This document shows positions 15,665 to 26,147 of a stretch of 49,272 nucleotides of DNA, piece after piece. The stretch is taken from NCBI GenBank assembly GCA_040902725.1, contig JBBDWU010000007.1, positions 1 to 49,272 of the forward strand, in the 5' to 3' direction. Position 1 is the stretch's first letter, and every line of letters starts with the position of its first letter. A program made the translations under genes and the position numbers. The stretch is from JACVRU01 sp040902725. Lineage in GTDB: Bacteria > Actinomycetota > Thermoleophilia > Gaiellales > Gaiellaceae. The notes beneath the pieces were generated by a model that did not search any database, was not told where the DNA came from, and saw nothing but the letters and a program-made list of their open reading frames with translations.

Positions 15665-15832
15665 TCTGTCTCCTTCGAGCGTCGTGTCGCCGCGACGCTC
15701 GGAAGGACTAGGGACTAGCCGTCAGAGCCTCGCGGCCTCGCGAGTGGAGGTGATGCGCGCTCGCTCTCTCATCAGAGGCACCTCCTGGTCGACGACTGGT
15801 GCAGAGAAGCCTACTACGACCGCCGGTGGGCG

Positions 15833-17113
15833 CTACTTGTCCTTGCCCTTGGAGCCGTCCTTGCCGCCGTCGTGCTTCACGTGCGCCTCGGGCACAGCCG
15901 CGGTGGTGGCGGCGGCGGGAGGGAGCACGACCGCTTCGGCCGACTCGGGCTCCTTCTTGTCCTTCTTGTCCTTCTTCGTCTTTCCGCCCTCGTCCTCGAC
16001 GGCCGGCTCCAAGTCGGCCGGAGCCGGCTCCGCGACGCCCGCCGGAGCGCGATCGTGCTTCCCCTTGTCCTTGCCCGGCTTCTCCTTCTCCTCCTCGGTC
16101 TTGCCCCGCTTGGGCTCGTCCTTGCCGGGCTTGTCCGCCTGCGCCTCCTCGGCCGGCGGCGTCACCGCCGGGGCCTCGGGCGCGCTGGGCTCGGCCGCGG
16201 CCGGCGTCTCGACGGCGGGAGGAGTCACCTCGGGCGGCACCAGGTCGCCCGGAGCGGCCTTCGCCTTCTGCGCGCGCGCGGGGCGGTCCGGCGCCGCCGC
16301 CTCCGGCGCAGCCGCCGCGCGGACGCTCACGCCCGGAGGCGGCGCCGGCCGCGCGAGGGGCGCACGCAGCGTCGGCTGCGCGGGCTTCGGGTGGCGGGGG
16401 ACGACGATGCGCTCGACCTCTGTCGCCGCCACCGTCGCAGAGCCCGCGGCGACGGCGACGGCGACCGCTTTCACGGCGGCGCTGCCCGTCAGCAGGCCCT
16501 TGAGCCCTGCGAGCAGGGAGGCGACGTTCACGCCCAGGCCGAGGCTCGGGCGGCGGCGCCGCTTCGAGCGCTTCGGGTCCTCGAGCCCGTTCGCGAGCGT
16601 GCGGCGGGCGCGGAAGATCAGCGTCTCGACGGCGGCCTGCGAGACCTCGAGCTCGTCCGCGATCTCGCGGTACGAGAGGCCCTGCCACTCGCGGAGCAGG
16701 ATCGCACGGCGCTGGCTCTCGGGCATCGCGGCGAGCGCGTCCTCGAGCCCGATCAGCTCGTCAGCGCGGTCCCGCGCGGGCGCGGGGGCGAGGTCCTGGA
16801 GCAGCTCGAAGTCGCTGGGGCTCTCGATCCGGCCGCGCCGCCACGACGTGCGCCGGCGGGAGAGACAGACGTTCTCGGCGATCTTGAAGAGCCAGGCCTG
16901 CTCGGACTCGGGCACCAGCCCCCGGCTGAGCCCGCGAAACGCATTCAGGAACGTCGTCTGCACGGCGTCCTCCGCCTCCTCGCGCGAGCTCAGCTGATGC
17001 AGGCAGTACGCCTGGATCCGGTGGCCGTAGCGCTGGTAGAGGAGACCCGTCTCCTCGGCTCCCGGCCTCGGTGCGACGTGATCGGCACGACCTATGGAGT
17101 GGACTGCGGCCAA
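15833..17113 (-). CDS. ECF sigma factor with a membrane segment and long Pro/Lys/Ala-rich tail
   Basis: About 426 residues. Region 2 (about 22-90, LLYQRYGHRIQAYCLHQL and EEAEDAVQTTFLNAFR) and region 4 (about 125-175, HTH as LSYREIADELEVSQAAVETL) are complete. After a basic stretch (KRSKRRRRP), residues about 193-232 are hydrophobic enough to cross the membrane. The last 190 residues are low-complexity Pro, Ala, Glu and Lys blocks (KKDKKDKKEPE, HDGGKDGSKGKDK). So the sigma factor is probably tethered, with its tail outside the cell. A TTG at 17113 with GGGAGAGG upstream is the preferred start. No separate anti-sigma gene is adjacent. A promoter TTGTAA/CAGAAT lies upstream. Confidence 0.85.
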   Translation of the reverse strand: MAAVHSIGRADHVAPRPGAEETGLLYQRYGHRIQAYCLHQLSSREEAEDAVQTTFLNAFRGLSRGLVPESEQAWLFKIAENVCLSRRRTSWRRGRIESPSDFELLQDLAPAPARDRADELIGLEDALAAMPESQRRAILLREWQGLSYREIADELEVSQAAVETLIFRARRTLANGLEDPKRSKRRRRPSLGLGVNVASLLAGLKGLLTGSAAVKAVAVAVAAGSATVAATEVERIVVPRHPKPAQPTLRAPLARPAPPPGVSVRAAAAPEAAAPDRPARAQKAKAAPGDLVPPEVTPPAVETPAAAEPSAPEAPAVTPPAEEAQADKPGKDEPKRGKTEEEKEKPGKDKGKHDRAPAGVAEPAPADLEPAVEDEGGKTKKDKKDKKEPESAEAVVLPPAAATTAAVPEAHVKHDGGKDGSKGKDK

Positions 17114-17149
17114 GTGCCTCTCCCTGGGCGGCGAAGAGCGGTGATCCGC

Positions 17150-17178
17150 ATTCTGCGCCGGTACGGGCCGATTTACAA
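17150..17178 (-). promoter_or_regulatory. Promoter of the tethered sigma factor gene
   Basis: On the minus strand TTGTAA (17178-17173) and CAGAAT (17155-17150) are separated by 17 bases, with about 37 bases from the -10 box to the TTG start. This separates the sigma gene from the upstream Tad operon. Confidence 0.5.
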
Positions 17179-17238
17179 GAGGCTTGACCGTTCTTTGCGA
17201 GGAGAGTCTTGCTGATTCTGCTGAAACCGGAGGAGTCA

Positions 17239-17706
17239 CTAGAAGAGACCCGTGTATCCGTCGATCAGCGGCCGGCCGGCGAAGAGCGCGACGAGCCCGC
17301 CGAGCGCGAGGCAGGGCGCGAACGGGATCGCCATCCTCCGGGCGCGGGCCCCGTGGCGCGCGAGCAGCGCCAGGCTCGGCACGAGCCCCGCCAGCAGCGC
17401 CACCATCAGCGCCACCGGGACGGTGTCGCCGACGGCGAAGCCGAGCAGCAGGGCGAGCTTGACGTCGCCCATGCCCATCCCGCCCGGGTAGGCGAGGCCG
17501 GCGGCGAGCAGGAACAGAGCCGCCCCCAGGCCCGCGAGGAGCCAGACGGGGGACGGGTGGGTCAGCGTCCGGGCGGCGAGCACGAGGGCCGCTGCGGGCA
17601 GCACGATCCGGTTGGGGACGATGCGCCGTTCGACGTCGACGACGGAGATCGCGACGAGGGCGGCGGCGAAGAAGATCGCGACGAGGATGTCCGCGGCCGC
17701 GGTCAC
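17239..17706 (-). CDS. tadV: Type IV prepilin peptidase, short form (TadV/CpaA)
   Basis: 155 residues, five to six membrane helices. It carries both catalytic Asp motifs of the A24 aspartic peptidases: the first in DVERRIVPN, the second in the GxGD motif GMGMGDVKLALLLG. It lacks the N-terminal methylase half of PilD, as usual for Tad systems. It would cut the leader of the Flp pilin and the TadE/TadG pseudopilins. The GTG at 17706 overlaps the stop of the coiled-coil gene (GTGA). Last gene of the Tad operon. Confidence 0.92.
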   Translation of the reverse strand: MTAAADILVAIFFAAALVAISVVDVERRIVPNRIVLPAAALVLAARTLTHPSPVWLLAGLGAALFLLAAGLAYPGGMGMGDVKLALLLGFAVGDTVPVALMVALLAGLVPSLALLARHGARARRMAIPFAPCLALGGLVALFAGRPLIDGYTGLF

Positions 17707-18794
17707 GCGCTCAGCCGCTCCTGCACGCTGCCGACGTAGGCGTTCAGGTGGCGCTCGCGCTCCCCGAGCCTCTCCTCGCGCACGGCGAGCTCGCGCTCGA
17801 GCAGGTCGAGCTTGTCCTCGCGGAGCTCCAGGTCGGCGCCGAGGCGGGCCTCCCGGACGCGCAGCTCCTGCTCGCGCTCCGCCAGCTCGCCCATCCGCCG
17901 CTGGAGCTTCTCCTCCAGCCGCTCCTCGCGCAGGCTCAACCTTCGTTCCTGCGTGGAAGCCGTCTGCTCGCGGTGCTCGAGCTCGGCGAGCAGCGCGAAT
18001 GCATCCTCGGATGCGCCTCCCTGGCCGGCCCGCTCGCCCTCGAGGCGCTCCGCATCCGCACGCACCCGGCTCTCCGCTGCGGCGAGCGCGCGCACCCGCG
18101 CCTGGACGTCCTCGGCCTGCTGGGCGATCGCGGCCCCCCGGCTCGCGAGCTCCTGCTCCAGCGCCTCCAGCTCGCGCGCGCGCGCCTCGGCCTGCGCCGT
18201 CAGGGCGGACGCCGCCTCGGCGAGCTCGTCGAGGCGGGCCTGCTCGGCGACGAGCTCGGCCCGCTCGCGCTCGGCCTCCGTCCCCGCCGCTTCGAGCCTG
18301 GCTTCGCGGCTTGCGAGCTTCTGCTCCAGCGACTCCAGCTCGCGCGTGCGTGCCTCGGCCTGTGCCGTCAGCGCGGAGGCGGTCCTTGCGCGTCCCTCGC
18401 CGTCCGACTCGAGCTCGAGCGCCCGGGCGTCGATCGCCTTGGCGATCCCTTCGAGGCGGGCCTGCTCGGCCACGAGCTCGGCCCGCTCGCGCTCGGCCTC
18501 CGTCGCAGCCGCTTCGACCCTGGTCTCCCGCTGCGCCAGGTCGCGCTCGGCCGCGAGCTCCCGCTCGCGCGCCTCGACCTGGTGCCGCAGCGCCTCGCGC
18601 AGCTCGTGCTCGCGCTGGAGCGCTGCTTCGAGCTCAACCTGGAGGACCGGCAGCTCGGCGCTCGTGTCCTCGATCGGCGCCGGCTCCGGCGGCGGGTTCT
18701 CGCTCGGCTGCTCGGGGGCCGACGCTGTCCGCTGCTTGCGCTCGAGCTGCTCGCGCAGGCCGCTGCCGAATCCCTTCTCCGTCTCGTGGGTCAC
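17703..18794 (-). CDS. Long coiled-coil protein of the Tad operon
   Basis: 363 residues, GTG start overlapping the tadC stop (GTGA). A Pro-rich N-terminal section (about 25-45, EQPSENPPPEPAPIEDTS) leads into an almost continuous coiled coil to the C-terminus, rich in Glu, Arg, Ala and Leu. Residues 90-163 and 164-219 are a tandem repeat; the second unit lacks 18 residues. No signal peptide or membrane helix, so it is cytoplasmic. Its place between the platform gene tadC and the prepilin peptidase suggests a scaffold for the pilus machine or for localising it. No known Tad component matches it. Confidence 0.8.
   Translation of the reverse strand: MTHETEKGFGSGLREQLERKQRTASAPEQPSENPPPEPAPIEDTSAELPVLQVELEAALQREHELREALRHQVEARERELAAERDLAQRETRVEAAATEAERERAELVAEQARLEGIAKAIDARALELESDGEGRARTASALTAQAEARTRELESLEQKLASREARLEAAGTEAERERAELVAEQARLDELAEAASALTAQAEARARELEALEQELASRGAAIAQQAEDVQARVRALAAAESRVRADAERLEGERAGQGGASEDAFALLAELEHREQTASTQERRLSLREERLEEKLQRRMGELAEREQELRVREARLGADLELREDKLDLLERELAVREERLGERERHLNAYVGSVQERLSA
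18138..18527 (-). repeat. In-frame tandem repeat within the coiled-coil gene
   Basis: Two units (18306-18527, 222 bases, and 18138-18305, 168 bases) encode nearly identical peptides (TEAERERAELVAEQARL in both, then ALTAQAEAR and LEQ-LASR). The first carries an 18-codon insertion. A 52-base block, 18231-18282 against 18453-18504, differs by one base, so the duplication is recent or kept homogeneous. Confidence 0.85.
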
Positions 18795-19696
18795 TTCAGG
18801 TACTCGGCGAGGTTGAGGATGGCCGGGCCGAGGATGACCAGGAACATCGCCGGGAAGATGAAGAGGACGGTCGGGAAGAGCATCTTGATCGGCGCCTTCA
18901 TCGCCCTCTCCTCCGCCGCCGCTTGGCGGCGCAGGCGCGAATCGGCGGCCTGCACGCGCAGGATGCGGCCGAGCGAGATGCCGAGCTGGTCGGCCTGGAT
19001 CACCGAGCGCACGAAGGCAGCCACCTCAGGCGCGGGCACGCGGTCGGCCAGCCGTCTGAGGGCGTCGTGGCGAGACTCGCCGATGCGCATCTCGCCGAGC
19101 GCCAGCGCGAACTCGTCCACGAGCGGGCCGGTCATGTGGTCGGTCACCTTCGCCACCGCCCCGTCGAGGCCGAGGCCCGCCTCGACCGACACGGCGAGCA
19201 GGTCGAGCGCGTCGGGCAGCTCGCTGCGGATGCGCTCGCGGCGCGCGCGCGTGACGAGGCTCAGCGCCGCGTCCGGGACCAGGAACGCGGCGGCGCCGAG
19301 GACCGGTACGAGCACGATCCCCACCGCGGGCGCCGAGGCGACGCCGAGGAGGAGCGCGAACACGACCCCCGCGACCCCGAGCATCGCCTTCGCGGCCAGG
19401 AACTGCGCCGGCGAGATCCGCGCGGCCAGTCCGGCGGAGAGCAGGCGGGAGGCGACCGCGCCGACCGTCGCCCTGGGACTGAGCCGGAGCGCCACGGCCG
19501 CCAGGCGACGTACGGAGGGCGAGACCACGCGCTCGCGGAAGCGCGGGTGCTGCGCGGCGGCCGCCTCGGTGCGCACGCGCCCGTACCCCGCTGCCCGTCC
19601 GATCGCCTGCCGCCGCCGCCTGGCCGGCGCCGTCACGACCTCGCCGGCGAGGTACGCGGCGAGCACGAGCAGTGAGGCGGCGAGGAGGAGGATCAC
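18791..19696 (-). CDS. tadC: Tad pilus inner-membrane platform protein TadC
   Basis: About 301 residues. It has N-terminal hydrophobic helices (ILLLAASLLVLAAYLAGEVV and two more by residue 150), then a T2SSF domain (about 170-275) with ELPDALDLLAVSVEAGLGLD and FVRSVIQADQLGISLGRIL, and a final helix (MLFPTVLFIFPAMFLVIL). It forms the platform with TadB on which the TadA ATPase acts. The GTG at 19696 lies 2 bases upstream of the end of the VWA-TadB gene. A much longer open frame upstream in this register runs inside that gene and is not used. Confidence 0.92.
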   Translation of the reverse strand: MILLLAASLLVLAAYLAGEVVTAPARRRRQAIGRAAGYGRVRTEAAAAQHPRFRERVVSPSVRRLAAVALRLSPRATVGAVASRLLSAGLAARISPAQFLAAKAMLGVAGVVFALLLGVASAPAVGIVLVPVLGAAAFLVPDAALSLVTRARRERIRSELPDALDLLAVSVEAGLGLDGAVAKVTDHMTGPLVDEFALALGEMRIGESRHDALRRLADRVPAPEVAAFVRSVIQADQLGISLGRILRVQAADSRLRRQAAAEERAMKAPIKMLFPTVLFIFPAMFLVILGPAILNLAEYLK

Positions 19697-19698
19697 CG

Positions 19699-21518
19699 TC
19701 AGCCCCTGAACGACACGATCCGTCGGAGGATCACGGTTCCCGTCGTCATCAGCACGAGCCCGAGCACGATCAGCCGCTGCCCCGTCGGCGTGCCGTAGAG
19801 CGGCGCCATGTAGGCCGGGTTGAGCGCGGTCACCGCCAGCGCGATGAAGAACGGCAGGCCGGTCAGCACGTACGCGGACATGCGCCCCATGGCGGTCAGC
19901 CCACGCACCTTGCGTGCGAACTGATGCCGCTGGCGGACCGTCTCCGCCACCAGGTCGAAGAGCTCCGCGAGCGAGCCGCCGATCTGGCGCTGGATCGTGA
20001 CGGCGGTGATCACGAACGTGAAGTTCTTCGAACCGATGCGGCTCGCCATGGCGGCGAGCGCGTCGCCCAGCGGCCGTCCGAGCCGCGTCTCCGTGAGCAC
20101 CCGCCTGAACTCCCCGGCGGCGGGCTCGGCGCCGTCGTCGACGACCGCCTGGAGCGCCTGCTCGAAGGAGTGGCCGGCTTTCAGCGTGGCCGCGAGCGTG
20201 ATCAGCAGGTCCGGCAGCTGCCCGTCGAAGGCCCTCATCCTGGCTCGCGCCTTCACGAGCGCGAACAGGAACGGCAGCGCGGCGCCCGCGGCCATCGACG
20301 CGAGCACGAAGAGGGGCGGCGGCGTCGCGAGCGCGGCCAGGAAGCCGAAGGCGATGCCGCAGCCGAGCGCGACGTAGAGGAGCTCGGCCGCGAGCAGCGG
20401 CAGGTCGGCGCGGGCGAGCAGCCGCTGGAGCGCGCGGAACTGCTTGACGTTCGCGAGCGTCCGCTCCGTGGTCGCGAAGACTCGGCGCGGAAACGCGCCG
20501 CGCTCGCGCCGGCGCGGCGAGCGCGCCCCCGGCGGCGGGCCGAGATGTGGCTGGAGACGCGCCCTCAGCCACATTCCGCTCCCGGCAGTCACGGCGAAGC
20601 CGCAGGCGAGCAGCACGAGCAGCCCGACGAGGCCCGCGACCGCGAGGGGGGCGAGGGAGGAGCGCCAGGCGGCGGAGGGCCGGCTGGTCGTAGGGGCCGC
20701 GCCGGGAATGCGTACGGCGCGCTCGGCGCCGCCGGCCGTCAGACGCAGCTCGTCGCCGGGGCGGGCGGAGGTCGAGTAGCGAAGCTCCCACGTCCCGGCC
20801 AGCGTGCGTGCGATCTCGGCGTACACCGCCGCCAGCCGTCCGCTCGAGGAGGTCTGGCGATAGGAGCCTCCGGTGCGGGCGGCGAGCTCGCGCAGCGGCG
20901 CGGGAGAGAACCCCGCGCCGGCGATCCCGATCGCGTGCACAGCCGCGCCGGCCCTGCGGGCGGCGGCGATCGCCTGCGCCGGGGAGGCCCGGCTCGACAC
21001 GTCCCGGCCGTCGGTGACGACGACAATCGCCCGGCCGGGCCGATCCTCCCGTGCGAGCCCCTGAGCCGCGAGCACGACGGCGTCCCAGAGAGCCGTGCCG
21101 ATCACGGGATCGCGCGCGAGCCCGGCCAGGGCCGCGCCCGCGTCCGCGGTCGAGCTCGAGAAGCGCGTCAGCGCATAGGCGCGGTGGCCGAACGCGATCA
21201 CCTGGATCCGGTCGGCCCCGCTCGTGGCGGCGACGAACGCGCGGGCCGCGGCGGTGGCGTCGGCGAGGGCGGTTCCCGCCATCGAGCCCGAACGGTCGAC
21301 GGCGAGGACGACGCTCTTGGCCCGCGCCAGGCTGGTCGCCCGGACGCCGGCGAGCGGCACGCCGTTCTCCTCGAGCACCGGCCGCGCGCCCGGGGAGACG
21401 ACGGTGACGCGGAGCTCCGGGTAGCCGCTCAGGTCCACGTCCACGACCCTGCCGGCGGCCGCCGCGGGCGCGGCCACGGCCAGCGCCGCCAGCGCGACGA
21501 GCCCGATCCGCCACTGGA

Positions 21519-21522
<4 letters not shown>
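19699..21522 (-). CDS. tadB: VWA domain-TadB fusion protein
   Basis: About 607 residues. A signal sequence (LVALAALAVAAPAAAAG) is followed by a von Willebrand A domain (about 70-235) with a complete MIDAS motif, AVDRSGSMAG (Asp76, Ser78, Ser80), and VVVTDGRDVS. A beta-rich linker and one TM helix (about 300-325) follow, then a TadB/T2SSF domain (about 440-560: QLPDLLITLAATLKAGHSFE, IQRQIGGSLAELFDLV) with its TM helices. The VWA domain would face outside and TadB would sit in the membrane, linking metal-dependent adhesion or protein binding to the pilus platform. The GTG at 21522 overlaps the tadA stop (GTGA). Related VWA-TadB fusions may exist in other actinobacteria; I cannot check. Confidence 0.9.
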
Positions 21523-22915
<1,393 letters not shown>

Positions 22916-22916
<1 letters not shown>

Positions 22917-24097
22917 CAGGCCGCATTCGCCTTCGCGGGCTGGAGCAGCCGCCTGCGCTCGCGCTTCGCGGCCGCCGGCGAGGGCGCGAGCTGCGCGGCG
23001 AGGGCCGCGAGGGCCTTCGAGAACTCCGCCCGCGGCTCGGCGAGGACGACCGGCTCGCCCCGGTTGACGCAGAGCTGCACGGTCCGGTCGGTTGGCAGCT
23101 CCCAGCCGATCTTGACGCCGAGCGCCCCCTCGACCTCCCGCGTCTTCAGGCCGACGTTCGCGTTGGCCCGGTTCATCACGTACCGGATCCGAGCCGACGG
23201 GAACGAGAGCAGCTCCAGCGTCTGGAGGGAGAGCCGGACGTTCTTGAGCGTGGGCACGTCCAGGCCGCAGAGCACGAGCAGCTCGTCGGTCCGGTCGAGG
23301 GTCGCCAGCATCGGCCCGTGGAAGAACGGCGAGGTGTCGACGACGATCGCGTCGTACGACGCCCGCGCGACCTCGAGCAGGCTCATCACCTTGCTCTCGG
23401 TCACGAGCTCGGCGTCCTCGGGCCGCAGCGGCGCCGCGAGCAGGTCGAGCCCGCACGCGTGCTTCGTGACGTACCCGGCCAGCTTCTCGGAGTCGAGCTC
23501 GCCCGGGGCGACGACGAGGTCGTAGATCGTCTTCTCGGGCTCGATGCCGAGCACGATCGCGGCGTCCCCGAACTGGAGGTCGAGGTCGAGCAACAGCGTC
23601 CGCTTCCCCTCTCGCTTCGCGAGCGAGGCGGCGAGGTTGGTGGCGATCACCGTCTTGCCGGTCCCGCCCTTCGGGGAGAAGACGGTCACGATGCGGCCCG
23701 CCGTGCGCACCGGCGCGCGCGTCTGCCGCCGCACGTGGGCGGCCTTGCGGATTGCGAAGACGACGTTGTCGGCCAGCTGGGGCAGCAGGAGGACGTCGTG
23801 CACCTCTGCCTCCAGCGCCCGGTCGAGCAGCTCGGCCGCGTCGCCTCCCGACGCGACGAGGAGCAGCGGCGCGCGCGTCTGCTCGCGGATCGCGGCGACC
23901 TCGGCGGCGGGGAAGGAGGCGTCCAGCGTTGCGTGGAGCACGCAGTCGAGATGGCCGCCGGCCAGCGTGGAGGCGGCCTCGGCGACGGTCTCGCTCGCGC
24001 CCACGATCTCGACCTCGGCGTGCTCGGCGAGCGCGGAGCGCAGCGCCCCGAACCCGTCGCAGTCGCCCGTGCAGAAAACGCGGACAGGATCGCTCAT
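22916..24097 (-). CDS. tadZ: Tad localisation ATPase TadZ/CpaE
   Basis: 393 residues. An atypical receiver-like domain (about 5-125) with no clear phospho-acceptor Asp precedes a MinD/ParA ATPase domain. That domain has a deviant Walker A, FSPKGGTGKTVIATNLA, then LLDLDLQFGDAAIVLGI and VVDTSPFFHGPMLATLD. TadZ/CpaE proteins place the pilus machine at the cell pole. The last ~20 residues are basic. Start ATGA overlap with rcpC. Confidence 0.94.
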
Positions 24098-24813
24098 CGT
24101 CTGCCTCCGTTCAGGACGGTCGTCAGGGAATCGACGCGCTCGGCGCTGTCGGCGGCATCGACGACCGGGCGCAGCTGGAGCGTCCAGTCGGCGTTCTTGA
24201 GCACGTAGAACAGCCGCTGAACCTGCGTGTCGGTGACGGCGAGGATGACCGAGGCGGGCGTCCCGCTCGGCACCCTCGAGGCGCCCTCGCTCGAAGCCGC
24301 GAGCACCGCCACGTCGCGGAGCACGATCCGGACGGCGTGCTCGGTCTGCTCGGGATCGACCCGCAGGCTTGCGACGAGGTCGACGCGGTCGCCGGCGTGG
24401 AGCGTGCCGGCCAGGAGCTGGTTCGCGTCGCCGGGCACCTGGACCGCCCGCATCGTCCCCTTGAGCTGGGCGCGGATGCCCTGGGCGGCCGGGTCGGAGA
24501 ATCGGCGCAGGGACACCTGCTCGCCGGCGAACAGCGGCGCCGCGACGACGAGGCCGCGGATCTGGTCGGGGCTGGAGATCGCGCCCGGCACGACGCTACG
24601 CCTCGGCACGCGCGCCGTCTCCAGCGCGCCGGCCAGGTCGGCGCCGGCCGTGCCCTGCTCGACGTCGCCGGCGGAGACGTAGACCTGCACCTGCGCCTCC
24701 CCCTGCTGGACCGAGCGCTTGTAGTTCGTGACGTAGAAGAGCGTGAGCAGCATCGCCACGAGCGTGAGCCCGATGGCGACGGCGAGGTTGCGGACGCGAT
24801 AGGTCACCTGCAC
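24094..24813 (-). CDS. rcpC: Pilus assembly protein RcpC/CpaB
   Basis: 239 residues, GTG start. One N-terminal membrane helix (LAVAIGLTLVAMLLTLFYVT) anchors an external SAF-type domain (VYVSAGDVEQGTAG, then VVAAPLFAGEQVSLRRF) and the CpaB C-terminal domain (MRAVQVPGDANQLLAGTLHAGDRVDLV without its linkers). In Gram-negative Tad systems it works with the secretin; here no secretin is present, so it probably interacts with the cell wall or the pilus base. Starts 4 bases after the tadG stop. Confidence 0.9.
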   Translation of the reverse strand: MQVTYRVRNLAVAIGLTLVAMLLTLFYVTNYKRSVQQGEAQVQVYVSAGDVEQGTAGADLAGALETARVPRRSVVPGAISSPDQIRGLVVAAPLFAGEQVSLRRFSDPAAQGIRAQLKGTMRAVQVPGDANQLLAGTLHAGDRVDLVASLRVDPEQTEHAVRIVLRDVAVLAASSEGASRVPSGTPASVILAVTDTQVQRLFYVLKNADWTLQLRPVVDAADSAERVDSLTTVLNGGRR

Positions 24814-24817
24814 TCCT

Positions 24818-25720
24818 TCACTCGATGAGGGCGACGGTCTGCTCGCCGGAGTCCGGGTCGCGGTAGTCGTCCGGCGGGCTCTGCTGCACGACCGTCGTGA
24901 AGTGGCCGTAGATGACCCAGTGGTGCTGGGTCGTGTTGCCGAGCCCCGTGATGCGGAAGCCGGCCCAGCCGACGATCGCGAAGGCGTTGCCGCTGATCGA
25001 GCGGAAGACCGGCAGGAGGATCGTCTCGTTCATCCGCTCTTCGAGCGCGGCCCGGATCTCCGGGGTGAGATAGGTCAGGCCCGAGCTGCCCTGGTAGGTG
25101 CCGACGGGGACGAAGCTGTTGACCCCGGTGCGGATCCACTGGGCGAGGATCTGGGCGGTCAGCGTGGGGACGTTGGCCGGGTCGATGTTCACGTAGGCGA
25201 AGGCGAACGGGTTCCGGCGCCCGCTGCCGGGGTGGTGGAAGGTGATCGAGGTCGGCTGGCCGGTGCAGGGCTGGGGGACGCAGTGCAGCAGCGGGTGCAG
25301 CTCGTTGAGGGCGAGCGGGCTCATGCCGAGCGCCCGGCTCACGCGCGCGGCGCGCGCGGAGGCGCTGACGCTCATCGAGACCGAGTCGATGCCGAAGACC
25401 CTGGCGAAGAAGCCGGGCGCGCTCCGGGAGGCCCGGACCGAGATGGTGTCGTTCGGGCCGGCGCCGCTCGAGATCGTGACGGAGGTCGCGACGTCCTGGG
25501 CCGCGTTGCGACGGGCGTAGTCGGCGGCGACGATGCGTGCCGTCGCGGTGTCGGGCAGCTCCTGCGCGGCCGCGAGGACCGCCGCGTCCGCGGTGGCCTG
25601 GAGCTGCCGGCGGGCCTGGTACCAGGAGCCGACGTCGAGCACCATCGCGGTGGCCCCGAGCAGCACGGTCAGGAAGACGAGCGTCAGCGCCGCCGCCTGC
25701 CCCCTCTGGTCGCGGATCAC
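24818..25720 (-). CDS. tadG: TadG-like minor pilin/surface protein
   Basis: About 300 residues. The N-terminus is a TadE/TadG prepilin-like region (RDQRGQAAALTLVFLTVLLG, then MVLDVGSWYQARRQLQATAD), with the helix inserting in the membrane. The rest is an extracellular beta-rich domain with a Cys pair (CVPQPC). The GTG at 25720 overlaps the tadE stop (GTGA). Longer upstream frame is inside tadE and not used. Likely a minor pseudopilin. Confidence 0.88.
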   Translation of the reverse strand: MIRDQRGQAAALTLVFLTVLLGATAMVLDVGSWYQARRQLQATADAAVLAAAQELPDTATARIVAADYARRNAAQDVATSVTISSGAGPNDTISVRASRSAPGFFARVFGIDSVSMSVSASARAARVSRALGMSPLALNELHPLLHCVPQPCTGQPTSITFHHPGSGRRNPFAFAYVNIDPANVPTLTAQILAQWIRTGVNSFVPVGTYQGSSGLTYLTPEIRAALEERMNETILLPVFRSISGNAFAIVGWAGFRITGLGNTTQHHWVIYGHFTTVVQQSPPDDYRDPDSGEQTVALIE

Positions 25721-26130
25721 TCGACCCGCTCCGTGGTCTTGCTCGACAGCCGCCCGGAGGCGACGACCACGCCGAGCAGGTCGATCTCGTAGGGATAGGT
25801 CGCGGTCACCTCGACCGGGCTGCCGCGGAGCCAGTCGGAGCTGACGTTGACGGCGAGCTTGCCCTGGTCGAGGTCGGAGGCTGCCTCGCGGACGCGGGAG
25901 ACGGCCCGTCCGATCGGGTCCGCCTGCTGGCGGGCGACCGCGGCCTGGCGCGCCCCCGCGCGCACCGCGTCGGTGAGCGTGAGCGAATCGTTGAATGCGG
26001 CGCCGAGCTGGACGATCGCCAGCACGAGCAGCGCGAAAGCGGGCAGGACGAGCGCGAACTCGACGGCGGCCTGGCCGCGCTCGCCGGAGCGGGCAGAGGC
26101 GGGCCCTCCTTGCAGACAAGGGCCCGCCAC
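25717..26130 (-). CDS. tadE: TadE-like pseudopilin
   Basis: 137 residues from GTG 26130. It contains the TadE motif GERGQAAVEFALVLPAFALL: a Gly cleavage point, Glu at +5 or +6, and a long hydrophobic helix. A helical/beta extracellular domain follows. It would be processed by TadV and assembled at the pilus base. The only plausible start lies at the edge of a strong hairpin (26098-26128), so its translation or transcription may be damped relative to the pilin gene. Confidence 0.85.
   Translation of the reverse strand: MAGPCLQGGPASARSGERGQAAVEFALVLPAFALLVLAIVQLGAAFNDSLTLTDAVRAGARQAAVARQQADPIGRAVSRVREAASDLDQGKLAVNVSSDWLRGSPVEVTATYPYEIDLLGVVVASGRLSSKTTERVE
26098..26128 (-). terminator. Attenuator-like hairpin between flp and tadE
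   Basis: GGCGGGCCC (26098-26106) pairs perfectly with GGGCCCGCC (26120-26128); an inner CCTTG/CAAGG pairing is an alternative. It lies 20 bases after the flp stop, with no T-tract. It would let abundant pilin message end here while part of transcription continues into the assembly genes. Confidence 0.6.
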
Positions 26131-26147
26131 TCTCCGGGGCGATGCAA

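Noticed and set aside
15729..15744. Hairpin CTCGCG-GCCT-CGCGAG between rsgA and the sigma gene
   Set aside because: Short, with no T-tract, and expected by chance in DNA of this composition.
17748..19709. 653-residue plus-strand frame
   Set aside because: Antisense to the coiled-coil and tadC genes; low-complexity Ser/Ala/Arg composition is an artefact of GC-rich coding DNA.
18791..21514. 907-residue minus-strand frame
   Set aside because: Only the last 301 residues are TadC; the rest is the wrong frame of the VWA-TadB gene, rich in Arg/Gly as expected of high-GC shadows.
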